Both the position numbers and the translations under genes were made by a program. This document shows positions 27,496 to 34,645 of a DNA stretch of 64,000 bases, in pieces. The notes under the pieces were generated by a model. That model was not told the origin of the DNA, searched no databases, and saw nothing but the letters and a program-made list of their open reading frames with translations. Source of the DNA: G016756615 sp050958605 (GTDB lineage Bacteria > Pseudomonadota > Alphaproteobacteria > Rhizobiales > Rhizobiaceae); assembly GCF_050958605.1 (NCBI RefSeq), contig NZ_JBJHDO010000007.1:1-64000 (forward strand), given 5' to 3'. The stretch's first letter is position 1, and each line of letters starts with the position of its first letter.

Positions 27496-27688
27496 ATAGC
27501 TCTCCGCAAGATTCTTGCGGCTGCGGGATTATTCTCGCAACCTAATTGCGCAAACATGCACCTGCGGGTTTCCTGCCGGGGTTCTGGCGGATTTCTATGT
27601 TAACGCTTTGTCTTGGCTGCGGATTTTCGAACTGCGATTCTTTCCGCATGCACTGACATCCAGTCGAGTGCAGGAAAGGATAAAGTCT

Positions 27689-27874
27689 ATGACAACCCCA
27701 ATTGCAGTCGGAATTCCCGAAGCCGCAGCTATGATCGGCATAGGACGAAGCAGCCTTTACGTTCTGTTTCGCGAAAAGAAGATCACACCTCGGAAGAGCG
27801 GGAAGCGCTCGCTGGTACTAGTCGAGGATCTGAGACGTTACGTCGAAAGCCTCCCCTCGGCGGAGAGGGGGTGA
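27689..27874 (+). CDS. AlpA/excisionase-like HTH protein
   Basis: A 61-aa protein with VGIPEAAAMIGIGRSSLYVL, a MerR/AlpA-type helix-turn-helix, followed by FREKKITPRKSGKRSLVLVE and DLRRYVESL. This layout is the standard excisionase/AlpA domain. AGGAAAGGA lies 8 nt before ATG 27689. Likely recombination directionality factor for the integrase, or a phage transcription regulator. Confidence 0.78.
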   Translation: MTTPIAVGIPEAAAMIGIGRSSLYVLFREKKITPRKSGKRSLVLVEDLRRYVESLPSAERG

Positions 27875-27878
27875 GTGC

Positions 27879-28097
27879 ATGATTGCACATAACGAAACCG
27901 CCGCCCCGACTGGCATCGGGAACGGCGGAATAGGAAAAATTATCGCGACTTCTTCCTATCTCACCGTCGCCCCTGCGGCAATTGAAATCTGCGCTCCAGA
28001 ATACGCCGCCCGCAAAGTCGCCTCCCGCTTCCGGCTGCGGATTGAGACGGCCCGCGTTGTCTGCCATCTGGCAGGATTGGCGGTGTGCCATGAGTGA
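27879..28097 (+). CDS. Small phage hypothetical protein
   Basis: A 72-aa protein four bases after the excisionase-like gene, with GAGAGGGGG upstream of ATG 27879. The C-terminal half (VASRFRLRIETARVVCHLAG) looks like a short helical DNA-binding segment. It overlaps the next gene's ATG. Function unknown. Confidence 0.6.
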   Translation: MIAHNETAAPTGIGNGGIGKIIATSSYLTVAPAAIEICAPEYAARKVASRFRLRIETARVVCHLAGLAVCHE

Positions 28098-28359
28098 GGA
28101 TCGCACCGAAGATAAGCTGCTGTCCCGTCAGCAGCGGTGGGCAGTCAAGAACCCTAAAGCTGTCTGGGCGCAACAGGCCCTGCGATCCGCTCTGAAACGC
28201 GGCTTGCTTGAGCAGAAGCCTTGCGAGATCTGCGGAGAAACCCAGGTTGACGCCCATCACCCGGACTATGACCGGCCAATGGACGTGCAATGGCTTTGCC
28301 GTCTGCATCACCGCCAGCTCCACAATGAGGAGCGTAAGAAGCGGAGGGCGGCGGCATGA
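28090..28359 (+). CDS. HNH-like zinc-binding phage protein
   Basis: An 89-aa basic protein with CEICGE, DAHHPDYDRPMDVQWLC and RLHHRQLHNEE: two Cys pairs or Cys/His sets with His-rich spacing, as in HNH/treble-clef zinc folds. It may be a nuclease or a structural zinc finger. ATG 28090 overlaps the previous gene's 3' end. Confidence 0.65.
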   Translation: MSEDRTEDKLLSRQQRWAVKNPKAVWAQQALRSALKRGLLEQKPCEICGETQVDAHHPDYDRPMDVQWLCRLHHRQLHNEERKKRRAAA

Positions 28360-28523
28360 GCAAGCGCAAGCTCGACTGGCGCCGCGCACGACTTAGCGCG
28401 CGGCCTTCCATCTCCGTCCGCGATGAAGACGAGTTCCGCGGCCGGGACGCTGCTGCCCGCTGGCTCGCGTGGCGAAAGAAGCCATCTCGGAAAAAGCGTC
28501 GTCAAGGGGAAATCCCATCATGA
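28356..28523 (+). CDS. Basic 55-aa phage micro-protein
   Basis: ATG 28356 overlaps the preceding TGA by 4 nt. The 55-aa product is strongly basic (MSKRKLDWRRARLSARPS at the start, WRKKPSRKKRRQGE near the end), suggesting nucleic-acid binding. It ends in another ATGA overlap with the next frame. Support comes from the continuous chain of start-stop overlaps. Confidence 0.6.
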   Translation: MSKRKLDWRRARLSARPSISVRDEDEFRGRDAAARWLAWRKKPSRKKRRQGEIPS

Positions 28524-28645
28524 CGGCGCCCCATCACGACATCGCTCCGGCCTTTCGGCCGGAGCTCCCCGTGGACGGCGTCCCGTCCGCTATCAAAGGT
28601 CTTATCGCCGCTCTCCAGCGGGAATTGCTGGAGGGCGTGCTATGA
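28520..28645 (+). CDS. 41-aa phage micro-protein
   Basis: ATG 28520 overlaps the previous stop and its own TGA overlaps the next ATG (28642), both as ATGA. The product begins MTAPHHDIAPAFRPELPVDG and ends in an amphipathic helix (IKGLIAALQRELLEGVL). Probably real because it bridges two coupled genes. Function unknown. Confidence 0.5.
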   Translation: MTAPHHDIAPAFRPELPVDGVPSAIKGLIAALQRELLEGVL

Positions 28646-29508
28646 GCAAGGATCGCGACAAAGCAGCAGATACTGCAAGGGCCGCCTTCAAGTTCTCCCT
28701 CATCGAGACGGTCAATGCCGATCCGCAGATGAAGCCGAATGACCTGAAGCTGATTTGCGCATTGGTGAGCGTTATGACGTGGCCTAAACGTGAGGCATGG
28801 CTAGTTATGGCGCGAGCGCGGGCTATGACCAAGCTTTCAGAGAGTGAGGTATCTCGCAGCCGAAGCAGGCTCCAGACGCGTGGATATGTCTCCGAGCCGA
28901 GGAAGCGGGGCCGCACGAATGTCTATACTGTCGAAAACCCGCACCTGGAAGCCATTCGCGACCATGTGGCTATACATACCGAATGGCATCGCGAACGTGG
29001 CGCCGATCGTGTCGCCAGGTACAGGCAGAAGCCCAAAATAACACCTCCCCAGAGTGTTACGGAAACTACCCAATCACACCGTCCTAGAGAGCGTTACATC
29101 ACACCTCCGGAGAGTGTCTATTCCGTGCATACCGTAGAGGGAAGGGCATCGAGAGAAGCCCACACTTCTCAAGGTAGAGCACTTCACCCCCCTCCGTCCT
29201 GTGCAGGGCAGGAAGCACCCTTGCGCAAGCAAGATGGAGGTCCCGAAACGCAAATCGGGCACTCGACCAGAAGACCCGCGCCCAAAAATTCGTACCTCAG
29301 AGCCAAGGAAGGCAGGATTGGTGCTTCAGGCGCTGAAATCGGGGGACACGTGCCCTTTCCCGTCCCCGACAACGAGGAGGAGCTTAAGGCCACGCTGTCC
29401 ACCTTCAAGGGTTTCAGCCCGTCTGTCGTTGGTTACTTCCGACTAAAGCTCATGGCAGGGCAATTAACGCAGGCCATGATCGAAGAGCAGCAGAGGCTTG
29501 CATCATGA
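28642..29508 (+). CDS. Winged-helix phage protein, possible replication/regulatory factor
   Basis: A 288-aa protein with an N-terminal helix-turn-helix region: NDLKLICALVSVMTWPKREA, ARAMTKLSESEVSRSRSRLQ, TRGYVSEPRKRGRTNVYTV, a clear wHTH layout. A long low-complexity linker follows, then a C-terminal conserved-looking helix (FSPSVVGYFRLKLMAGQLTQ). Similar architectures occur in phage replication-initiator-like proteins. ATG 28642 is in an ATGA overlap, and its own stop overlaps the next start. Confidence 0.65.
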   Translation: MSKDRDKAADTARAAFKFSLIETVNADPQMKPNDLKLICALVSVMTWPKREAWLVMARARAMTKLSESEVSRSRSRLQTRGYVSEPRKRGRTNVYTVENPHLEAIRDHVAIHTEWHRERGADRVARYRQKPKITPPQSVTETTQSHRPRERYITPPESVYSVHTVEGRASREAHTSQGRALHPPPSCAGQEAPLRKQDGGPETQIGHSTRRPAPKNSYLRAKEGRIGASGAEIGGHVPFPVPDNEEELKATLSTFKGFSPSVVGYFRLKLMAGQLTQAMIEEQQRLAS

Positions 29509-29687
29509 AGATACGGGTGGGGAATCCAGCGCAGCTTGATCTGTTAGATTGGGCTGCAGAGAGGCCGTCTGTTAAAATCCTCTCGATTATCCCGGCGATA
29601 GCGCGTCAGATGTGGCGCGAGCGATATCAATCGCCCGCGGTCAGTGATGGCAAGCTGATTGCGATGTCGAACCGGCCGCGAGGATAA
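29505..29687 (+). CDS. 60-aa phage hypothetical protein
   Basis: Starts in an ATGA overlap with the preceding gene and ends 2 nt before the next GTG. The product is basic (ILSIIPAIARQMWRERYQSP). No family recognised. It closes the run of translationally coupled early genes. Confidence 0.55.
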   Translation: MKIRVGNPAQLDLLDWAAERPSVKILSIIPAIARQMWRERYQSPAVSDGKLIAMSNRPRG

Positions 29688-29689
29688 CT

Positions 29690-31063
29690 GTGCCTCCCTT
29701 AGCCAAAAAGTCTCAAACAGCCCATTCCATATTGCGGTTCATCGCCGGCAAGATTAGATCCGATTTGGGGACAAGGTGGGGGCGACGTTTTTTTGCAGAT
29801 TCAATTGCTGACAGCCGGGCCGGACGGCCCCGCGGCTTCGGAGGATCTTGCCTGCCGATTTCGCTGCCCGAGGCAAAGCTTTTGTGGAGTGGCTCGTTGA
29901 AGAAGGTCACGGCTTCTCACCAGGCCTGGCTTCAACTAAGGGCGGCGCGTCTCCATGCTCGTGAGATCCGTTGGAGGGAATGGCGACGAGAAAGGAACAG
30001 AAGCCGCAATTCGGGACGAGAGGTCGTACTGGAGCGAGACGGCTCCCGATATCGTGGCCGAGCGCTCCAAGCCATTCCCATGCCAGAGGTCTTCTGCCTC
30101 GATTCAAACGCGGAGGAGACGCTCACTTTTCTTGCGAAGATGCGTGAAAATCTTCTGTCTCGTGCGGTCCAACGCGTTGATCGAAAGGGGCGCAAGGGCG
30201 CTCGGGGGAAGCCGATATCACGATACTACGACCTGGCAACGATGCGATACATTAGCCCCACGGCGGGTCTGATCCTCGCGGCCCTGTATCACCGGGCCAA
30301 ATCAATCACAGGCCAAAAGCTTCATACAATCAATGAGCATCTTTGGGCCCCCGAGGTTCGCCGGACCTTGAGATCTGTGGGCTTCCATGAATTTCTTGAT
30401 ATGCAGAAACCGGCCCTTGATGGCGGGCTGACGTCACCGGTCATAATTCAGAAGTTCACTTCCGGCAGCCAAGCCGACGGCAAGCCGGTTGGGAAGCTGC
30501 AGGAAGCACTTACGAAGCTCCTTCCTGACGAACTCGGCGAGAAACTTCTCGCGGCCGAACCCTACGGTGGGATGTTCGAGGCGATACTGAATTCGCACAG
30601 CTGGGCATACCCTGCGGACCATGACTGGGACTACCCGCCCCTACGGAATTGGTGGCTCACCGGTGCTGTGGATACTGCCACTGGTCGGGTTACCGTCGCC
30701 GTGTTCGATCAAGGCATTTCAATCCCGGTGAGTCTACCGCATTGGAAACACTGGGGCAAAGTCGAGGAGCGGGCAAAAAAGATCCTAGCCAGGTTGCGGC
30801 TCACCGAGCCGATTGAGCATTTCTCGAACGATGGCTATGCGATACGCCTAGCGATGACAATCGCGAAGTCGCAGACCAATCTCCCGCAGCATGGTAAGGG
30901 CCTCCACACAATGGTCGAGGTCGCGCAGCGGGCTAGACATGGTAGACTAAGAATTATTAGCAGGAACGGTGAGTACGTTTGGGAGACTGGAAAAAGGCCC
31001 CAGATGCTAGCGTATGGGAACCCGATTGGTGGCACCCTTGTTGAGTGGACGCTCGATCTGTAG
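29690..31063 (+). CDS. STAS-like + GHKL (HATPase_c-like) ATPase fusion, candidate conflict-system sensor
   Basis: Frame of 457 aa from GTG 29690. Residues about 90-125 are Arg-rich. About 175-240 look STAS-like (YYDLATMRYISPTAGLILAA, then RRTLRSVGFHEFL). About 290-457 look like a Bergerat-fold ATPase: N box EAILNSH (297-303), G1 DQGIS (340), G2 HGKGL (401-405) and a final GGTLVEW strand. No His phospho-acceptor domain is present, so it resembles anti-sigma-type ATPases rather than histidine kinases. The N-terminus is doubtful: residues 1-70 are not protein-like, a 38-aa frame overlaps them, and TTG 29897 with GGAG upstream could be the true start (388 aa). It is followed by a DUF4325 gene. 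Confidence 0.72.
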   Translation: MPPLAKKSQTAHSILRFIAGKIRSDLGTRWGRRFFADSIADSRAGRPRGFGGSCLPISLPEAKLLWSGSLKKVTASHQAWLQLRAARLHAREIRWREWRRERNRSRNSGREVVLERDGSRYRGRALQAIPMPEVFCLDSNAEETLTFLAKMRENLLSRAVQRVDRKGRKGARGKPISRYYDLATMRYISPTAGLILAALYHRAKSITGQKLHTINEHLWAPEVRRTLRSVGFHEFLDMQKPALDGGLTSPVIIQKFTSGSQADGKPVGKLQEALTKLLPDELGEKLLAAEPYGGMFEAILNSHSWAYPADHDWDYPPLRNWWLTGAVDTATGRVTVAVFDQGISIPVSLPHWKHWGKVEERAKKILARLRLTEPIEHFSNDGYAIRLAMTIAKSQTNLPQHGKGLHTMVEVAQRARHGRLRIISRNGEYVWETGKRPQMLAYGNPIGGTLVEWTLDL

Positions 31064-31074
31064 AATGTGAAGCT

Positions 31075-31419
31075 ATGGACAGGACGATTAGTATTGCCCG
31101 GGATTACACGACGTACCCAGGCCCCCGATATGCAGCGGATGGCCCCTTTAGCGGCGAGACGTTTCGCGACACCATTTTAGCGCGTGCGCTTCAAGAGGCT
31201 ATCACGTCCGGCGGCGTAGTCACGGTGGTCTTAGACGACGTGGCTGGCTACGGATCTTCGTTCTTGGAAGAGGCGTTCGGCGGACTAATCCGCAAAGGTT
31301 TCGATCGCTCACAAATCAAGAGGCATTTGCGCGTGGTTGCCCAAACCAATAGGTTCCAACATCACGCTCGCACGGCCCAGAGATATATCGACGAGGCAGC
31401 GCCGATAACTGTTCAATAG
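31075..31419 (+). CDS. STAS-like domain protein (DUF4325 type)
   Basis: A 114-aa protein beginning MDRTISIARDYTTYPGPRY, with DGPFSGETFRDTIL, VTVVLDDVAGYGSSFLEEAF and GGLIRKGF. These blocks match the DUF4325 STAS-like family. Such proteins commonly sit next to GHKL ATPases in phages and genomic islands, suggesting an anti-sigma/anti-anti-sigma-like switch. ATG 31075 is preferred to GTG 31045, which overlaps the ATPase 3' end. Confidence 0.8.
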   Translation: MDRTISIARDYTTYPGPRYAADGPFSGETFRDTILARALQEAITSGGVVTVVLDDVAGYGSSFLEEAFGGLIRKGFDRSQIKRHLRVVAQTNRFQHHARTAQRYIDEAAPITVQ

Positions 31420-31420
31420 C

Positions 31421-31987
31421 GTGTCGTTGCTCCTCTCTGGATTCATCGGGGCGCTCATTGGCGCAAGCATCACCCTCTTCTTCAACATTTGGAAGTTCCA
31501 TCGCGACGAACGCACTGCGAGGTGTGACGAGATGTGCGACGCCATGGCCGCAGCGGCTGAAATCGCTTCCAAATATTGGGCAACGGACTTCGCCGATGAT
31601 GCCGATCAGCGCGTGCAGGAAGCCCGGATCTACGGAAGTCAGGCGTTGATTGACGGGCTGTACGAGGACCTACGCATAGTGCTTCGCGAAAAGGACGCCG
31701 TGGTGGTCGACGATGCCCTTTCCGAACTATCTATGGCGATGTCTGGAGGCGCTTTCTCTGTGGGCGGGCGGTCACGAGATCCTGATAGGGTGTCAAAAGC
31801 ACCTCGTGCAGCGAGCCTTGCCATGGTCGAGCTTAGGCGGGCCCACAGACGAACCTTCCCATTGGGCGGGCTGATGAACGCTTTTCACGAGAACAGGCGC
31901 CGCAAGTTGGATATGCCAAGCGGGATGGATTGGGGTGTGGGGGAATCGGAGCCGGCGAAAGCGCCATCGGCCTCCACCGCGCCCTGA
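31421..31987 (+). CDS. Membrane-anchored hypothetical protein, third gene of the STAS/ATPase block
   Basis: A 188-aa protein from GTG 31421, one base after the DUF4325 stop. It has a single N-terminal membrane helix (LLLSGFIGALIGASITLFFN) and then a soluble helical domain (RDERTARCDEMCDAMAAAAE...). No family recognised. Tight linkage suggests it is the membrane partner or effector of the two upstream proteins. Confidence 0.65.
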   Translation: MSLLLSGFIGALIGASITLFFNIWKFHRDERTARCDEMCDAMAAAAEIASKYWATDFADDADQRVQEARIYGSQALIDGLYEDLRIVLREKDAVVVDDALSELSMAMSGGAFSVGGRSRDPDRVSKAPRAASLAMVELRRAHRRTFPLGGLMNAFHENRRRKLDMPSGMDWGVGESEPAKAPSASTAP

Positions 31988-32334
31988 ACAGTCCGCATCA
32001 TATCGAGTGGCCTCATGCGCCTCCCGTAGACGGCGCGTGAGCAGCGCCATCTCGAAATGCGCGCAAGATGTTTGCGACACTCGGCCTGGAAGCGCGAATA
32101 ATATGCACGACGAGCCTCGCTGAGCGCAGTAGTGTCGGCGGTGACGATCGCTTCTCCAGGATATGGAGACAATGCACCAGACCGTCATGAGCTACAGTAT
32201 GCGGCTCCGCGTGACATGTGACCACTATCGTGCAAATGCAGGGCGGGTGGCCTCGTAGCCGTACCGGCAGGCGCCAGCCACAGCATTAGTCGTTTCATTA
32301 GAAAGATCAGCAGCGAAAAAGAGCGCCCGGCTCG
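31988..32334. other. Intergenic region between convergent genes, no confident gene
   Basis: 347 bp between convergent coding regions. A minus-strand frame (31885-32172) reads reasonably at first but lacks a ribosome binding site and overlaps the upstream gene by 100 nt. I found no RNA gene or terminator hairpin of note. Confidence 0.4.
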
Positions 32335-32964
32335 CTACTGGTTTTGTTGTGGCTTCGGGATATATGCCGGCCCGGCTGCTCGGATACGAAAACTCACCTT
32401 CTTTACGCACTTCTCGGGCGCCACGGCCGCGTGTTCCCCTCCCACGACCGAGTATTTGTATTGAATGTTCGCTACCAGATTGCTCGACAGGAGCTTTGCT
32501 GCGTCATCCGTTAGGCGAATGCCTATCTCAGCTTTTGCCAGCGGAGGAACATAAATCGGGAACCGATCAGCCGATTTTACCCACGGGCTCTCTATCTTTT
32601 GGCCGAATCCCCCGATCTCAGCGCGAGGGCGGTGCCAGACATAAAAGGAGAAGTTGCGCGCCGGTTCCAATAGCCACATATCCTCAATGTACGCGCCGTG
32701 GCCGGTCAGGTTTAAGAACTCGAACGCCACACAGGGACAATTTCCGTCCTGCCAGGTAGCTAGCACCCGCAGCGCCACCGGCCCTTCCCTCTTGATGTAC
32801 TCCCAAGCAGCACCGGCAGCGGATTTCGTGCCTTCTCCAAGGAGGCCAGCACCTGTCGATATAGCAGCTCCCACGAGCAGGCCGGTAAGGCCAAGGTCCG
32901 CTAAGTTCTGAAAGTCTTGGTTGGACTTTCCCATGATCTCCTGGTTCGTCTGATCGTTGTCCAT
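32335..32964 (-). CDS. Hypothetical protein with glycine-rich membrane-like segment
   Basis: A 209-aa protein from ATG 32964 (GAGAGGG upstream). Residues about 25-50 form a Gly/Ala-rich hydrophobic segment (LTGLLVGAAISTGAGLLGEG). The remainder is beta-rich (FEFLNLTGHGAYIEDMWLLE, FPIYVPPLAKAEIGIRL). Transcribed against the phage genes, so probably an independently expressed cargo gene. No family recognised. Confidence 0.6.
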   Translation of the reverse strand: MDNDQTNQEIMGKSNQDFQNLADLGLTGLLVGAAISTGAGLLGEGTKSAAGAAWEYIKREGPVALRVLATWQDGNCPCVAFEFLNLTGHGAYIEDMWLLEPARNFSFYVWHRPRAEIGGFGQKIESPWVKSADRFPIYVPPLAKAEIGIRLTDDAAKLLSSNLVANIQYKYSVVGGEHAAVAPEKCVKKVSFRIRAAGPAYIPKPQQNQ

Positions 32965-33085
32965 TATTATCCCTCTCAAACATGATCATGTGGGACTGCG
33001 GCGTGAGCCCCATACTTTCATCAAATATGTATATCTTGCTTTCACGCAAAAGTGAACTAAGCAAATCGGGAGAATTGACGCCAGC

Positions 33086-33117
33086 GGACACTACTGGACA
33101 TTAGGGGACATCAGTAG
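33086..33117. promoter_or_regulatory. Helically phased GGACA repeats with flanking dyad
   Basis: GGACA occurs at 33086, 33096 and 33106, exactly one helical turn apart. CTACTG (33091-33096) and CAGTAG (33112-33117) form an inverted repeat around the last two. A TATAAG hexamer follows at 33124. The block lies 80-110 nt upstream of the RHH gene that opens the rightward structural-gene run, a sensible place for an operator. Confidence 0.4.
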
Positions 33118-33197
33118 AAACACTATAAGGCATTGTAGATAAACTGGTTTTTCCTGCTTCGCGGTGCTACATTTGGGCATCAAACGGAGCATTCGAC

Positions 33198-33353
33198 ATG
33201 CGCTATCGTGAAGCAATGGCAGGACGGGTAGTGGCCCGTCTTTCGGCAGAGGAACAACGGATTATCTCGTTGGCCGCCCTCAATCGCGACGTGACCGTTT
33301 CCGAATTCGTACGACAGGCTGCCATCAGGGCAGCGCGACGGGTGGCGGCCTGA
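33198..33353 (+). CDS. Ribbon-helix-helix protein
   Basis: A 51-aa protein. VVARLSAEEQRIISLAALNR followed by DVTVSEFVRQAAIRAAR is the classic strand-helix-turn-helix pattern of Arc/CopG/DUF1778-type repressors. It sits just downstream of a phased repeat block and immediately upstream of the tail gene run, consistent with a phage regulator. Confidence 0.7.
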   Translation: MRYREAMAGRVVARLSAEEQRIISLAALNRDVTVSEFVRQAAIRAARRVAA

Positions 33354-33355
33354 AC

Positions 33356-33562
33356 ATGGCCGATATCGCCACCGTTCCCTCAACAAAGACACTCATGGGC
33401 CTCTGGCTTCGTCACAAGACCGAGTGCCGGCCGATTGGCGGGATCGTCTCCGATGCGCGCGCCGGCCGCCTAGCTGGCATCAGGCAGCTGGATAGCGGAT
33501 TCGGCTTCGAAGTGATCGATCAGGCCGCGGCGCTGGCCTCTATGCGCAAAGAAGGAATTTGA
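33356..33562 (+). CDS. Small phage hypothetical protein
   Basis: A 68-aa protein starting 2 nt after the RHH stop and ending 1 nt before the tail-collar gene. The sequence (LMGLWLRHKTECRPIGGIVS...) shows no known domain. Gene packing supports it. Confidence 0.6.
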   Translation: MADIATVPSTKTLMGLWLRHKTECRPIGGIVSDARAGRLAGIRQLDSGFGFEVIDQAAALASMRKEGI

Positions 33563-33563
33563 A

Positions 33564-34643
33564 ATGCCAGGCAGCATTTATGATTGGTCGAAAACCGCAG
33601 GCCAGAACGACACCGCCGATGCCGATATTGATTGGCGGGAGGGCATGTTCGCAGATGCCGTGAATGACAGCGGCCGTCAGATGATGGGCCGAAACGCTGA
33701 GTTCCGTGACGACATCACAGGGACACTGACGGCAACCGGCACGGCCAATGCCTTGCTCCTCACCGCTAATTCTTCGTTCACCTCGCTCGCCAACGGTAGG
33801 AAACTGACGTTCCGCGCCGCGGCGAACAACAGCGGCCCCGCATCCATCAACGTCAATGGGCTCGGTTCGAAGAAGATTCGCGCCATGGGAGCTTCAGGTG
33901 ATGTTGATATTGCGGCCAATGACTTGCAAGCGAACGGCGTCTACACGCTGGTCTATTCATCCACGGCCGACACCGGAACAGGCGCTTGGATATTGTACGC
34001 GCCGCTCAACAAAACGATTGACGGCAATAAGGTTGACGCCTTCCCTGCCGGCACGCGGCTGCCTTTCCAGCAATCCACGGCGCCGGTCGGTTGGGTTAAG
34101 GTCACGGATCACGACAACGCAGCCCTTCGAATCGTCAACGGGACAGTGACGACGGGCGGCACGGTGGCATTTACCACGGCATTCGCGAGCCAGAGTGTAG
34201 GGGCAACGGCAATCACTGCCGCTCAAATGCCTTCACATACGCACGGCTTCGCGGGCACCACCAGCGCTGCTAGCAACGACCACACTCACGGCTTTGTAGG
34301 GACCGGCGGCACCGACGTTCAGGGCGTCCATGGCCACAATTTCCAGGCGAACACCGGTCAGGTTGTGGGCAACATCTCTGCCGTTACCAACGACATTGAT
34401 GAAAACACAACTTATCAGGGCTCCACGAATCCGACCGGCGCGTTCCGGGCCTTCACCATACAGGGTAGTGGCGCTCACGCCCACAACGTCACTGTCTCAG
34501 GCACGACGGGCGGCATTAGCGCAAACCACACGCACACCTATTCCGGCACGACGACCGGGGCCGGCTCGGGCGCGACCCACACGCATACGCTGGATATCGC
34601 GGTCAAATATGTCGACTTCATTATTGCAGAAAAGGCGGCCTGA
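33564..34643 (+). CDS. Phage tail collar/fibre-like protein with His-x-His tip repeats
   Basis: A 359-aa protein. The N-terminal region (SIYDWSKTAGQNDTADADID) is typical of phage tail proteins that attach by this segment. A beta-rich shaft follows, then PVGWVKV and a C-terminal half with repeated His motifs: SHTHG, DHTHG, VHGHN, AHAHN, NHTHT, THTHTLDI. Such HxH repeats bind metal in long tail-fibre tips. The end (VKYVDFIIAEKA) matches collar-like domains. Confidence 0.78.
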   Translation: MPGSIYDWSKTAGQNDTADADIDWREGMFADAVNDSGRQMMGRNAEFRDDITGTLTATGTANALLLTANSSFTSLANGRKLTFRAAANNSGPASINVNGLGSKKIRAMGASGDVDIAANDLQANGVYTLVYSSTADTGTGAWILYAPLNKTIDGNKVDAFPAGTRLPFQQSTAPVGWVKVTDHDNAALRIVNGTVTTGGTVAFTTAFASQSVGATAITAAQMPSHTHGFAGTTSAASNDHTHGFVGTGGTDVQGVHGHNFQANTGQVVGNISAVTNDIDENTTYQGSTNPTGAFRAFTIQGSGAHAHNVTVSGTTGGISANHTHTYSGTTTGAGSGATHTHTLDIAVKYVDFIIAEKAA

Positions 34644-34645
34644 TC

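Noticed and set aside
31885..32172. 95-codon minus-strand frame
   Set aside because: First half reads like protein, but it lacks a ribosome binding site, needs a TTG start and overlaps the upstream membrane-protein gene by 100 nt.
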